Part shown: piece after piece, positions 35,853 through 46,195 of the stretch
Position numbering within the stretch: position 1 is the stretch's first letter
Layout of the letters: each line of letters opens with the position of its first letter
DNA from: Diploptera punctata
Lineage: Eukaryota > Arthropoda > Insecta > Blattodea > Blaberidae
Assembly (NCBI GenBank): GCA_030220185.1
Contig: JASPKZ010005705.1
Coordinates: forward strand, 1,351,501 to 1,415,500
Reading direction: 5' to 3'
Length of the DNA: 64,000 bases
Position numbers and translations under genes: made by a program
The notes under the pieces: generated by a model
Told to the model about the DNA's origin: nothing
Database searches by the model: none
Seen by the model: only the letters and a program-made list of their open reading frames with translations

Positions 35853-36177
35853 AATAAATTAATGAGTCATTTTAACATCTTACCTCATATTTCATGTTTT
35901 ATCAAACACGGTAACTATAGTTTTCAAATGACCTTGTCATTCATTTTCAACCGCCATTATGACTCAAGAGTCATAATGGCGGTTGAAAATGAATGACAAG
36001 ATCATTTGAAAACTATAGTTACCGTGTTTGATAAAACATGAAATATGAGGTAAGATGTTAAAATGAGTCATAATGGCGGTTGAAAATGAATGACAAGATC
36101 ATTTGAAAACTATAGTTACCGTGTTTGATAAAACATGAAATATGAGGTAAGATGTTAAAATGACTCATTAATTTATT
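35853..36177. repeat. Inverted plus tandem repeat
   Basis: The left arm 35853-35965 (113 bp) is followed by a 2-base spacer, then a 97-bp reverse-complement copy (35968-36064) and a second, complete 113-bp copy (36065-36177). The left arm differs from the copies by one base that I can see. The outer segment 'gaaatatgaggtaagatg' resembles 'caatatgaggtgagtga' in the palindrome at 25.27 kb. Confidence 0.9.
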
Positions 36178-36350
36178 GGTATGAACATGTTAAAATAATG
36201 CCTACAGGTAGAATCCCTCAGCTGTTATTAAAGTACAAACCAGTAGGACATAGAAGTGTTGGACGCAAATTTACTAGATGGGAGAATCATTAAATCCCAC
36301 TTGATGTGATTACAGATCAAAAGGCCTAATTTTATGAAATACAAGAAAAA

Positions 36351-36689
36351 GAAGAAGAAAATATCAGAATTGTATTTGTATTTGGACATTCGTGCTTCCA
36401 ATCCAGCCGTCTGTTGATCTTAGTTAACACAACTAAGCAAAACAATTATAATTGTACTGGGATTTGAGTCCAGGATCTCTAGTGTTAGGCACTAGCGTTC
36501 CATTATTGAAGTAAATTAGCCAATACAGACCAAACAAAAATCTACCTCTCTTTAAATCGCCAAGACCTCTGTGTAAACAACAAAAGAATGTTCACTAAAA
36601 TATATTGTTAACGAAGTTTAACTAGATACGGAGGATTCGAGAATTACAGAGAGAGGAATTATTCTTAATCCGGGTATTGTGCAGAGTAT
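36351..36689. other. No gene recognised
   Basis: A tRNA-like stretch may lie on the minus strand at about 36440-36520 (ggactcaaatccc). Otherwise AT-rich. Confidence 0.3.
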
Positions 36690-36860
36690 ACCATCAATTT
36701 TTAAACGAAAAATGAGGCGTAAAACTTACGTGTCACGTTGTTTGTCCGCGATGGAATCCTAAACTACTGAACCGATTTTAATAAAATTTTGCACACTGTA
36801 TGCTGTTTGATCCAACTTCAGACCTACGGTTGTTTATAACTAAATTTATAGTCGCATTAT
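36690..36860 (+). repeat. Dispersed insect repeat, Helitron-like candidate
   Basis: 'gttgtttgtccgcgatggaa', 'tcctaaactactgaaccga' and 'aaattttgcacac' form a text I associate with widespread insect repeats of Helitron type. The family call is from memory and tentative. Confidence 0.3.
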
Positions 36861-37079
36861 TTTTATTGCAAATTATTTGTTTATTATTTAACAAAGAGTT
36901 ATAATTATCTGTGAGTTCCATACGATTCTAACAGATGACAGTGTAAGGTAATTGGTTTATTATTTAACCAGGTGGCTGTGCTTTTTGTTGCAACCGCGAA
37001 TTTCAATTGAATTACAAATATTGATTATTTCACAATTTAAGTGTTTCAGTGTTTATTTTATTTTCAATATATTGATAAT

Positions 37080-37700
37080 AATATTAATTTCGTGTGTAAG
37101 TATTAGTTTTAAGTAATCTGGCTGAAAGACAGCAACTTAATTTAAATTTAACTGGACCGAGAAGGGACATTGAACAATATGGCAAATCAGTTCTAGAGAC
37201 CATGAATGATAAGATATCAAGTGAATTTTCGCAAATTGGTATAGGCCTATGTGACATAAATCTTACATTTAACAAGAATGTCAATTTAAAAACATATGAA
37301 TGTCCTAAGGAACGGAATAACAGAACTGTGAGTAAGTCTGTTAGTTATAATAATATGCCTAATATTATAGAAACAATCTCCATGCCTCAGTTAAATGAAA
37401 AACAAGATGACTATAATATAATCACAAGAAGATATTACTATACAGAGACTTCTTGATGATGATGAGAATCCAAACTGCCAACAAGTTCGTAGAAAAAAAC
37501 GAAAGTATAATGAAATCAGCAAGCCTCCTCAAAATATTCCATCAATAAACGTATATAATCCTTATTATACACTTATGGATGATACTGAGAATGCAGACAA
37601 CATAAATTCATCTCAATCAACAAAACCACTTCCACATAAACTGCCACGCATATTTATACCGGGTGTAGTTAACGTACCAGAACTAAAAGTTGTGTAAAAC
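37080..37700 (+). pseudogene. Possible retrotransposon gag-like fragment
   Basis: One frame at 37202-37456 is open, and after a shift the text continues with RRKKRKYNEISKPP, YNPYYTLMDDTENADN and KLPRIFIPGVVNVPELK before a stop near 37697. The order 'Phe/Tyr-x-x-Leu-x-Asp ... Pro-rich ... V.NV..L' recalls the gag-like first ORF of Jockey-group LINEs. No zinc knuckle is visible. Function is uncertain. Confidence 0.35.
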
Positions 37701-37739
37701 AAAAACTTTCTGATTTAGATTTCTCACTTAGTCTACTAC

Positions 37740-37786
37740 AACATAATTTAACGTATAACTTAGGCACAGCAACGCGTTGCCGGGGC

Positions 37787-37824
<38 letters not shown>

Positions 37825-38100
37825 ATATATATATATATATAACAAAGGCGGATTAGTTACACTATTTAGAACTCAAGAACGGCTGAACCTATTTTTATGA
37901 TCTTTGATTTGTTGGATTTGTTTCCGCCCCGAATAGCAGATAACTATTAAAACATCGGACAAATTAACGTAAAAATATTTAAAGGCGATACGACGTTCGC
38001 CGAGCCACCTAGTATATATATATATAAAGAGGGAGAGGGCGAGAGAAATAAATGAAGTGGAAGAGCCAATGATTAGTGCCTGTCTGATTTTTATGTATCA

Positions 38101-38138
<38 letters not shown>

Positions 38139-38140
38139 CT
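37740..38140. repeat. Helitron-like fragments and (TA)n
   Basis: 'aacgcgttgccggggcttc' precedes (TA)n at 37790-37842. Next comes about 170 bp ending 'cgccgagccacctagtatat', which resembles a Helentron-type terminus, and another (TA)n at 38104-38136. Confidence 0.35.
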
Positions 38141-38334
38141 ATTTAACTCATGCCCCAAATGGAGTCAATGACCAATCACGTTTTTTCAATGAATTTCGTT
38201 TTGCAGCCAATGGTAGTCGTATTTCAGCTCGATAATTATCGAATTTTGATTACCAAAATAAAGAAAGATCCTCCTTTTTAATATTCTCAACACTTCAGAG
38301 CATTATTTTGCAGTGACTGACTCTCTAACAAATA

Positions 38335-39676
38335 CACGGTGATTACAAATGATTGGAGCGATTTCATGATTTTATTGTAGCGATCTTATTTGACATATCT
38401 TCACAGAACTTTAAAGTTATGTATAAAAACTCATAAGGTTTTTTTTTGTTTTCTCTCGCAGCCGTGTTTCAGCTTTAAACCGAGAGAGCGCAGCAGTTAT
38501 CAAAGATGGCGACAGGCGAGGAGAAAGCATATGCTGTGCTTGAATTTCATTCAACTCAATCTGTGATAACTGTGCAACGACACTTCAGAACGAAGTTCGA
38601 GAAAGATGCACCGAGTGCCAACTCCATTCGGCGATGGTATGCGCAATTTAAAGCTACAGGATGCCTCTGTAAAAGGAAATCAACGGGTCGTCCTTCAGTG
38701 AGTGAAGAAAAGGTTGAGAGTGTGCGGATGAGTTTCACACGTAGCCCACAGAAATCAACACGAAAAGCGAGCAGAGAGCTGAACATTCCACAACCGACCG
38801 TTTGGAAGATCTTGCGGAAAAGATTGAAGCATAAACCTTACCACTTGCAATTTCTACAAGCCCTTACGCCCATTGACAAAGTGAGTCGGTTTTGAATTTT
38901 GTACACAAATGCAGCAGTTTATGGATGAGGATGGTTTTTGTGAGAAACTTGTCTTCAGTGACGAAGCAACATTCTTTGTGAATGGCAAAGTGAACAAACA
39001 CAATGTGCGAATCTGGGGCACAGAAAATCCCCGCGTTATTGTGCAGCACATTCGCGACTCCCCAAAAGTTAGTGTGTTCTGTGCGGTTTCTCAGTTCAAA
39101 GTTTATGGCCCTTTTTTCTTCTGCGAGCAGAACGTTACAGGACACGTGTACCTGGACATGCTGGAAAATTGGCTCATGCCGCAGCTGACGACCGACAGTG
39201 AGACCTTCATCTACCAGCAGGATGGTGCTCCACCACACTTCCATCACGATGTTCGTGAATTTTTAAACATGAGATTGCCAACCGATGGATCGGTCGCAGT
39301 GGAGAGAATGATCAGAAATTGTTGTCATGGCCTCCACGCTCCCCCGATTTGACGCCGTGCGATTTTTTTGTTTGGGGGTATGTGAAAGATTCAGTGTTTG
39401 TGCCTCCTTTACCAGTAGACTTACCAGAACTGCGAGCTCGCATAATCAATGCCTTTGAACAAATTAATAGGGACATGTTACGTCGAGTATGGGACGAACT
39501 TGATTACAGACTTGATATCTGCAGAATCACCAAGGGGGAGCATATGGAGCACCTGTAACATCTCAAAAAAAACCTGGGAAGTTGCTCTATGTATCTGTAA
39601 AAGTTCGTGAAAATATGTCGAATACTACAGCTACCATAAAATCATGAAATCGCTCCAATCATTTGTAATCACCCTG
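38335..39676 (+). mobile_element. Mariner-like element, full length
   Basis: 1342 bp flanked by TA (38333-38334 and 39677-39678). TIRs match almost perfectly for about 40 bases: left CACGGTGATTACAAATGATT..., right (reversed) CAGGGTGATTACAAATGATT..., both followed by 'ggagcgatttcatgatttta'. Holds one transposase gene with two compensating frameshifts. Confidence 0.93.
38506..39558 (+). pseudogene. Mariner-like transposase, two frameshifts
   Basis: Starts MATGEEKAYAVLEFHSTQ at 38506. The N-terminal part is a DUF4817-type HTH (VITVQRHFRTKF, SIRRWYAQFK, STGRPSVSEE). A one-base gain near 38890 ends the first frame at 38895; the next frame (from about 38892) carries LVFSDEATFF (first D) and YQQDGAPPHF (second D). 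A one-base loss near 39270-39280 restores the original frame, giving NRWIGRSG, LLSWPPRSPDLTPCDFFVWG (third D region) and the stop at 39558. The distance from the second D to the D of SPD is 41 residues (to that of PCD, 45), longer than in classical mariner. Repaired length would be about 350 residues. The long TIRs and few defects suggest a rather young copy. Confidence 0.9.
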
Positions 39677-39678
39677 TA

Positions 39679-40195
39679 TGTTGAATGTAGCAAGTAATGA
39701 ACATATTCCTTCGACCTACACATTAGATAATTGTGTGTTCAATAAAAGTATTTAAAATTCTGATTTTAGTTAGTTTTTTTTCCGAAAAAATTATTAATAA
39801 CATATAATGTTGGTTATAATATACAGTATGATGTGTTTCATTTTTTCTCCACTAGGGTTCATTCTTACAATATTGCGATCCCATTTGGCAATAAATAGTA
39901 TGGTCACGTTGTAGTGATGAACAAATTAAACATAAACAAACATTTCTCATTTGTTTTCAAACATCGCCTTTTACATCAAATAATTAAATATATATATTTT
40001 AAAAAAGAACTATAATTAAATAATGATTTGTGTATAAACAGCTTAATTTTATTCGTTAAATAGTGTTAACAAATGTCCCTCTTGATTTCCAAATCATCTA
40101 GATAAATTGGAAATTACTCGTGGCATTACTTATGATAATTAGGTGTTTTAAACTTAATCGAGGAACTGGAATAAGCAGCAACGACTAAACAAGCA
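39679..40195. other. No gene recognised
   Basis: AT-rich DNA between the mariner and the next repeat. Confidence 0.4.
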
Positions 40196-41186
40196 GCTGC
40201 GGAATTTTTAGTTAATACTAGGTAATACCCGGTGTGCGGTGCTACATAAATTATAATGTGTTTTTGCATTTAGTTGAATAAGTAAGAGGAAAATAATTAT
40301 AAATGTATATCGTTATTATTTTTAGGTACCCCGTTCTGATTACCCGGCGTTGCCCGGGAATCTACGCATCCCTACGTACTTGGCATAAATGAGCTGAATG
40401 ACAAAATTCGTTATTTTTAATTATCCATAAAAGAATACGTAGTGCGCTGCTATACTTGATCGGGAATCTACTTATCCCGATCTTCTTGGGATCAATGAAA
40501 TACAAAAAATGGTTATTGTGAGTTATCCTTAAAAAATAAACATATGTTGTCGCGGACGTTTCTGTAGAATTGTTTTGAGATATTCAATTGTGTGTATAAT
40601 AATTTTGTGTTTTGTTATAGTTTAGGCAGCGTAAGTCATTTAAACTTAGAAAAAGCTAAAAAGCTACTTTTGTTACGTTTTTTCATTATAGAAGGTGATG
40701 TTTAAGGGTGAAGGGCTTGATCATTAATACTCTCTTATAACCTATAACCTTCCCGGGAAAATCCTGAATGGTATGGCAGCACATGCTTGCCCAGCAATCT
40801 ATTTATCCCGATCTTCTTGGCATCAACGAAAGACAAAAATGGCTATTATGTGTTATCTGTAAAAGATAAACATATGCTGCGCGAATTGGTATAGAGGTTT
40901 TTGAAATATTCAATTCTGTTTACATTAATTTTGTGTATTTGTTATGGTTGAGGCAGTTTAAGCAATTTAAGGGTAAAAAAGGGTTATTTTTCACTACAAA
41001 GGGTGTTTTTAAGGGTGTACGAGTTTAGTATGTCAACTCTATTATAGCCTATGTTCATCCCGGTAATCTCCTGAACATATTTTAAAAAGCCCCATCACAA
41101 TCGGATCAACGGTATGGCCGCGCATAAAGTACGAACAAACAAACAAACAAACAAACAAACATTCATTTTTATATATTAGATAATAA
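40196..41186 (+). repeat. Helitron-like repeat with internal duplication
   Basis: 'gcgttgcccgggaatct' near 40358, then two ~330-bp copies (about 40455-40785 and 40786-41040). Both contain 'tttatcccgatcttcttgg'-type and 'gatattcaattgtgtgtata'-type blocks. It ends in 'ccgcgcataaagtacg', (ACAA)n at 41130-41160 and 'cattcatttttatatatta'. It interrupts or abuts the LINE that starts at 41190. Confidence 0.5.
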
Positions 41187-41189
41187 TCG

Positions 41190-42160
41190 GACACCTTTGA
41201 AATCCAGAATGAGTTGAAGCAAGGAGATGCACTATCTCCTCTGCTATTTAATTTTGTACTAGAGCATGCCATCAAATATTTAGAGGATGAGGAAGGCCTA
41301 CAACTCAATGGTATTAATAAGCTGTTAGTTTATGCTGATGATGTAATACTATTGGCCCATAGCGAAGAGATACAAAAGGACAACACGCACACACTATTGA
41401 GTAACACTAAGGAATTAGGAATGGATGTAAGTATCTATATAACTAAATATATGGTCACACGTAGAAATGCATTATATAATGGAAATGGACAGTAAATGAC
41501 AAATGAGGGAAATTTTGAGGAAGTGGCTGAATTCAAATACCTAGGAACAATAATCACAAATAGGAATGAGATGCACAAAGAAATTAAACATATACTCAAT
41601 TCTGGAAATGGATGCTATTATGCATTGCAGAGACTTTTGATGTCCCACTCCTTTCAAAAAACGTTAAACTGAAAATATATATAACTATTATTCTACCAGT
41701 TATATTATATGGGTGCGAAACATGGACTCTTACTTTAAGGGAGGAAATGAGATTATGAGTTTTTGAGAATACAGTTCTTAGGAAAATGTTCGGACCAAAG
41801 AGAGATGAACAGACAGGTGAATGAAGAAGACTCCATAACATTCAACTACATGGTCTTTATAGGAAGCCAGATATAATAAGAACAGTTAAGTCTCGTAGAC
41901 TGCGATGGGCAGAACATGTTGCGCGTATGGGGAATGAAAAACGTGCATGGAAGCTTCTTGTAGGAAAGCCAGAGGGAAAACGCCCAGTTGGTAGACTAAG
42001 AATGAGGTGGGAGAACAACATTAACTATGATTTGAGGGAAGTAGATTATACAGGGAATGATTGGAAAGCATTAGCTCAGGATAGGGATGTATGGAGAGGT
42101 TATGTCCGCGCGGCCGTGAACCTACGGGTTCGATAGTGCCAGTGAGTAAGTAAGTAAGAT
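41190..42160 (+). pseudogene. Non-LTR retrotransposon, RT to 3' end
   Basis: The frame at 41214-41495 has ELKQGDALSPLLFNF and the catalytic LLVYADDVILLAHS. Shifted pieces follow: FKYLGTIITNRNEMH, LYGCETWTLT (as YMGAKH in frame), FGPKRDEQTGE, RRLRWAEHVARMGNE. The open frame at 41927-42136 gives VGRLRMRWENNINYDLRE and stops at the normal end. The 3' UTR begins 'gttcgatagtgccagtga'. The endonuclease half is missing (5' truncation), and a Helitron-like repeat adjoins it. At least three stops or shifts make it inactive. Confidence 0.8.
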
Positions 42161-42349
42161 AATGTATTTTAAAAACATAGGCTAATGTCAATGCATTCCG
42201 CTGCTATTATTAAAAACTACAATAGCATTTCGCTGTACATTATAACGTGTTTAATCCGTCACGTTTGGGCGTTCTTTCCCACCATAGATACATCTGTCAG
42301 CGGATCAGAGTGTGCTTTCTTAGTGCCACGACAACCTACTTGATAAAAA

Positions 42350-42625
42350 CTCATGATCATCATCATCACTCCAGGGATTAGGCAATTGCCCGTTCCAATT
42401 TCATAATACATCAGCCCAACGTCTTCAAGGTCTTCCAACATCACGTCTTCCTCTTGCTTGATAATTTCTTGCTAACAATGGATATCTCTCCTTACTCATT
42501 CCATCCATGTGATCAATCCATTTCTGTCTGTAACTCGTGACCTTATCCAATAAAGGCTGTACTTTCAATTCTTCTCTTATATCCTCATTTCTTATTCTAT
42601 CAAGTCTTGTACATCCTTTAACTTG
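42350..42625 (-). pseudogene. LINE 3' end with (GAT)n tail
   Basis: Reverse complement of the tail seen at 10747-10930 ('gggattaggcaattgcccgt', 'atccatgtgatcaatccatt') plus about 90 bp more upstream. The left edge is (ATC)n, the tail. Confidence 0.7.
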
Positions 42626-42960
42626 ATATAAACTAAGAACCGAATATTAATGAGAGTATGAATGGCAAGAAAACAGAGCTTCATAAATTTTACAGTCCAA
42701 CGTATTAAATATTTCATAATATGGTCTATGGGTAACACGCAATTGGACCACATTCTCTTACTAATCGAGTTCTATAACCTAATTTTTAAAAGGATTTTCC
42801 TCAACTGTAAAACACTTCCAGCAAATTCACATCACATTTGCTATGAGAAATCACCAACCTCATGACTATTATCAATCGTATTCATATAAACTTAACTACA
42901 GACAGCAATTGCCATCTAGTTAACAACAAACGAACCATTTCGTAGACAATTAGCGCATGC
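42626..42960. other. No gene recognised
   Basis: AT-rich; a 67-codon frame at 42662-42865 has no domain. Confidence 0.4.
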
Positions 42961-42971
42961 CAAGTGAGAGT

Positions 42972-43576
42972 GGGGGCACGCCGTAGCGTAGTGGTTAAGG
43001 CGCTGAGCTACAAGTCGGAAGGTCGATGGTTCAAGTCCCGGTGGGGTCAGGATTTTTAAACTTACCAAAACCTTCTGGCGGCACTATGGTCCTGGGGTCG
43101 ACTCAGCCTCTAACGGAAATGAGTACCAGACGCTTGTTCTGGGGTAAAGGCGGCCGTCACGCAGGGCTGACAACCCGGCTGACATCAAGTGCCGATTGTC
43201 TAGAAAAAGTGGGAGCCTTAACCTCCTGCTACCCCAAGGGCCTCCTGAGGCCTGTAGTGGGACTACTTTACGTTGGGGCACGACGTAGCGTAGTGGTTAA
43301 GGCACTGAGCTACAAGCCAGAGGGTCGAGGGTTCAAGCCCCGTTGGGATCAGGATTTTTAAACTGACCCAAACCCTCTGGCGGCACTATGGCCCTGGGGT
43401 CGACTCAGCCTCTAACATAAATGAGTACCAGACGCTTGTTCTGGGAGTAAAGGCGGCCGTCACGCAGGACTGACAATCCGGCTGACATAACTTGCCGATT
43501 GTCTACAAAAAGTGGGAGCCCTAACCTCCTACTACCCCAAGGGCCTCCGGGTCTGTTGTGGGATCACTTTACTTTA
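42972..43576 (+). mobile_element. tRNA-derived SINE (family B), head-to-tail dimer
   Basis: Two full copies, 42972-43273 and 43275-43576. Each starts 'ggggcacgccgtagcgtagt' or a close variant, with A box (tagcgtagtgg) and B box (GGTTCAAGTCC / GGTTCAAGCCC). The body includes 'ggcggcactatgg', 'tgagtaccagacgcttgttc' and 'aaggcggccgtcacgcagg'; the end is 'agtgggactactttacttt'. The pair is flanked by an 11-bp direct repeat caagtgagagt (42961-42971 and 43577-43587), with none between the copies. Confidence 0.9.
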
Positions 43577-43619
43577 CAAGTGAGAGTTGAAATGTCCAAC
43601 TCAGAAATACTTAAGTTTC

Positions 43620-43925
43620 ATCAGATGGCGTGCCCAGTCTTATGGGATAGTGGTCAGAGTTTCTGACTACAGTTCATGCGGTCTCAGTTCGTTTTCCAGT
43701 CAGATCATAGGAATTTTCTTAAAGGGTATTATTTCTGTGATTGCCATGATCTTCAATTTAGATTAAGGACTCTCCTGGCGCTCCATTATCATTTATCGCC
43801 CATCATATCAACGGAATAATGTACCTCCGCCTACCAGGTGCCCCAAGGTAAAGACATGGATTACAATTTCCTCAATGCCAGGGGAGAAGGCCAGCAATGT
43901 CATAAAAGACAACTTGATGGCATTG
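43620..43925 (+). mobile_element. tRNA-derived SINE (family D)
   Basis: Diverged copy of the 3681 element: 'cttatgggatagtggtcaga', degraded B box, 'ctcctggcgctccattatc', 'cgcctaccaggtgccccaag', 'gacaacttgatggcatt'. Confidence 0.75.
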
Positions 43926-44034
43926 GACAAAAAACATATCACACTTCGTTACACAAGATTTCGTAAGGAAATAAATATCTCAAATGTATTAGAAATTATT
44001 GATGATTACAGATCAAATTAGTATTTGCATTTAT

Positions 44035-44200
44035 AACGAATGCAATCAAAACGAATTCCAATGAAATGTTACAGATACAGACCACAGGATGAGAGAAGTA
44101 TTGGAAGATCTGAAAAGCACTGGCGAGAGCATGTAAATTCTGGAGACAGAATCGGTTAAATTATTTAATCCATGAAGACTATGATGACCTTTAATCTTGG
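44035..44200 (+). pseudogene. LINE C-terminal fragment
   Basis: Reads KRIPMKCYRYRPQDERSIGR then EKHWRE and GDRIG*, the expected LINE end, followed by 'gactatgatgacc'. Confidence 0.55.
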
Positions 44201-44268
44201 AATCTTCACAAATAGTGAATGAACTGCTAGACAGGTCCGTATGCACTGTTATTGTAAATGAGTATATA

Positions 44269-45159
44269 CGAGGGTGAATCAAATATAAGCCGGAATTATT
44301 GTTTACAATTTTATTGAATTAACAAGAAAATACAAAACCACCACCTCATTTTTCTACATAGTCTCCTGCATTTCCAACACACTTTCGCCATCGAGTTGCC
44401 AACTTTTTGATGCCGTCCTTGAAGAATGAGGTATGACGTGTAGTCAGCCACTCCTCTACCGATGTATTGTCACCAAACCGCCGTCCTCCCAGGTCTTCTT
44501 TCAGTGGCCCAAACAAATGGTAGTCACAGGGTGACAAATCTGGACTGTAAGGAGGATGTTCCAGAGGTGTCCAATGCATTTTCGTCAGTTTTTCGTCAAT
44601 TTTTTTATTCCTGGCTGAGGAGCCGAGAACCCACCTGGCAGATAATTTTCGGAATTTGAGTTCATCACTGATGATGGCTTGAACACTTCCGAAGCTTATT
44701 CTAACGTGTGATGCAATTTCAGAAATTGTTACGCACCGATCCTCCTCATTAAGGTCCCGTACAGCACAAATGTTGTCTGCAGTGATGCTTGTTCATTGCC
44801 GTCTTTGGGGGGGCTCATTTCCCGCTGAATCCCAGCCCGCTAAAATTGTTTTGCGCCAATCATACACCTGCGTCTTCGAAAGGGTTGCTTCCCCGAACTG
44901 TGCATGGAGCCTTCTCAAAATTTCAGAAGGTTTAGTGCCATCATTCGCCAAAAACTTAATAATAATGCGTTGCGCAACAGACGTGTGTACCTCTTGCTCG
45001 CTCATGGCGTACTGAAGCAAATGGCCGCTCTTCGGAGTGCGACACATCAAGATCCCTACTCCAGACACCCCCACCAACTTCCCCTCCAAACCGCAACCTT
45101 TGCAGTTCGCTACCAGATCCTCCAGATACAAATTCCGGTTTATATTTGATCCACCCTCA
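44269..45159 (-). mobile_element. Mariner, internally deleted
   Basis: 891 bp with TIRs: left 'cgagggtgaatcaaatataa' and right (reversed) 'tgagggtggatcaaatataa', both followed by a 'gccggaatt'/'accggaatt' block. Flanked by TA at 44267-44268 and 45160-45161. A complete mariner would be about 1.3 kb, so roughly 400 bp of the middle of the gene are missing. Confidence 0.9.
44346..45005 (-). pseudogene. Mariner transposase, catalytic middle deleted
   Basis: Starts at MSEQEVHTSVAQRIIIKFLA (45005) with the N-terminal HTH (KPSEILRRLHAQFGE, LSKTQVYDW). It shifts frame around 44793 and continues through DRCVTISEIASHVRIS and AIISDELKFRKLSARW. The next residues jump to KLTKMHWTPLEHPPYSPDLS, then CDYHLFGPLKEDLGGRRF, WRKCVGNAGDYVEK and the stop at 44346. 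The first two catalytic aspartates fall in the deleted part; only the SPDLSPCDYHLF region survives. It cannot encode active enzyme but could be moved by a relative through its TIRs. Confidence 0.9.
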
Positions 45160-45161
45160 TA

Positions 45162-45702
45162 TATATATATATTTAATATCGATAAAGACTACTACTATTT
45201 CTGCTAGTACTACTTTTATATGGGATTCAACTTTACTTACGTAATAATATAATCAAGTATATTATCACGAGTTAAGATATTGTCTGAGTCCAGTTCTATA
45301 TGCCTGTAAGTTATTTTCCGTAAAATATGCAAACCAAACGCTTATACTTGCGCGGATATGGGTCGGAACGCAATAAAAGTAATTCGAAAAAAATGGATAA
45401 TTGCCCTGAGAAATTATTTTTCAATATCATATTGGAGGGTCCATTTTCTATATAGACCTCATTAGTGGTACATAGACTTACTTTTCGGTTTGCATATAAA
45501 AATGAGTTATATCAAATTAGGAGTGAAGTGGGGGTGGGTAAGTTTCCATTGCATGTCCTACAAGCTGACTCTTGTATAATACTATTACTACAATTAGCAC
45601 CATCAAAAAGTCACAGAGGAAGGTAGGTTCCTTATAACAAAACACTCAGTCAGCATATTTTGTCGATGTATTTCTGTTTCACTGTATGTAACCTTAATAG
45701 TC
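45162..45702. other. No gene recognised
   Basis: AT-rich DNA with a short (TA)n run next to the mariner. Confidence 0.4.
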
Positions 45703-46195
45703 CGTCGCCGTGGCGTAGTCGGTAGAGTCCCTACCTTCCACTCCGTGACCCGGGTTCGATTCCTGGCGGGGTAGGGGATTTTAAATATCCACCCTGGGTA
45801 TGGGTGTGTGTGTCCTGTCCTTGTGTCTATGTGAGGATAAAATAAAGTTGACAAAAACAGGTAAAACAGAAAAGGAAAAAAGGTAAAACAAAAAGGAAAA
45901 ACAGTATAAACGAAAAAAAAAATATATATATATACTAAATGGTAAATAAGGATAATAAATATGAATAGTGTTGTAAGGGGTAGTGACGTGTGTATAACCT
46001 CTCCTACCCAATTCTCATCCTCACCTTCTCGTGGTACAACCCGTTTTCACAAACGAGGCTCTGAGGACCGAGTCACGGCGGTATAACCGTTCTATCGAGT
46101 ACTGAGTAAATGCAGTATCCTAATGTCTGTCCAGAGACTAAAAGGTAGCAGCCCTACCACTGGACTACTTAGCGTCGGGCCAGTAACGTTCTAAT
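45703..46195 (+). mobile_element. tRNA-derived SINE-like repeat (family E)
   Basis: The head 'gtcgccgtggcgtagtcgg' (A box) and 'gggttcgattcctggcgggg' (perfect B box) are followed by 'ccaccctgggtatgggtgtg' and a purine-rich stretch. The right part, 'cctcctacccaattctc' to 'agcgtcgggccagtaac', is of the type common in SINE bodies. Only one copy is seen here, so the borders are uncertain. Confidence 0.5.

Larger units (their letters stand above)
34560..36350 (+). pseudogene. LINE reverse transcriptase, interrupted three times
   Basis: 34590-34650 encodes INQGVRQGFSLSPAFL, an RT motif. The frame is then broken by a reverse SINE (34672-34996), TG and ATT repeats, and resumes at about 35255 with NTILNTILFADHQTIFISSEDN and GCNVSYCQKEDIN in shifting frames. 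The inverted/tandem repeat at 35853-36177 splits it again; 36178-36350 holds WYEHVKIMPTGRIPQLLLKY. Same family as the LINE at 46.2 kb. Dead copy that accumulated several later insertions. Confidence 0.7.

Noticed and set aside
42972..43030. Functional tRNA genes at SINE heads
   Set aside because: A and B boxes are present but the acceptor and anticodon arms do not pair, and each is followed by a SINE body.
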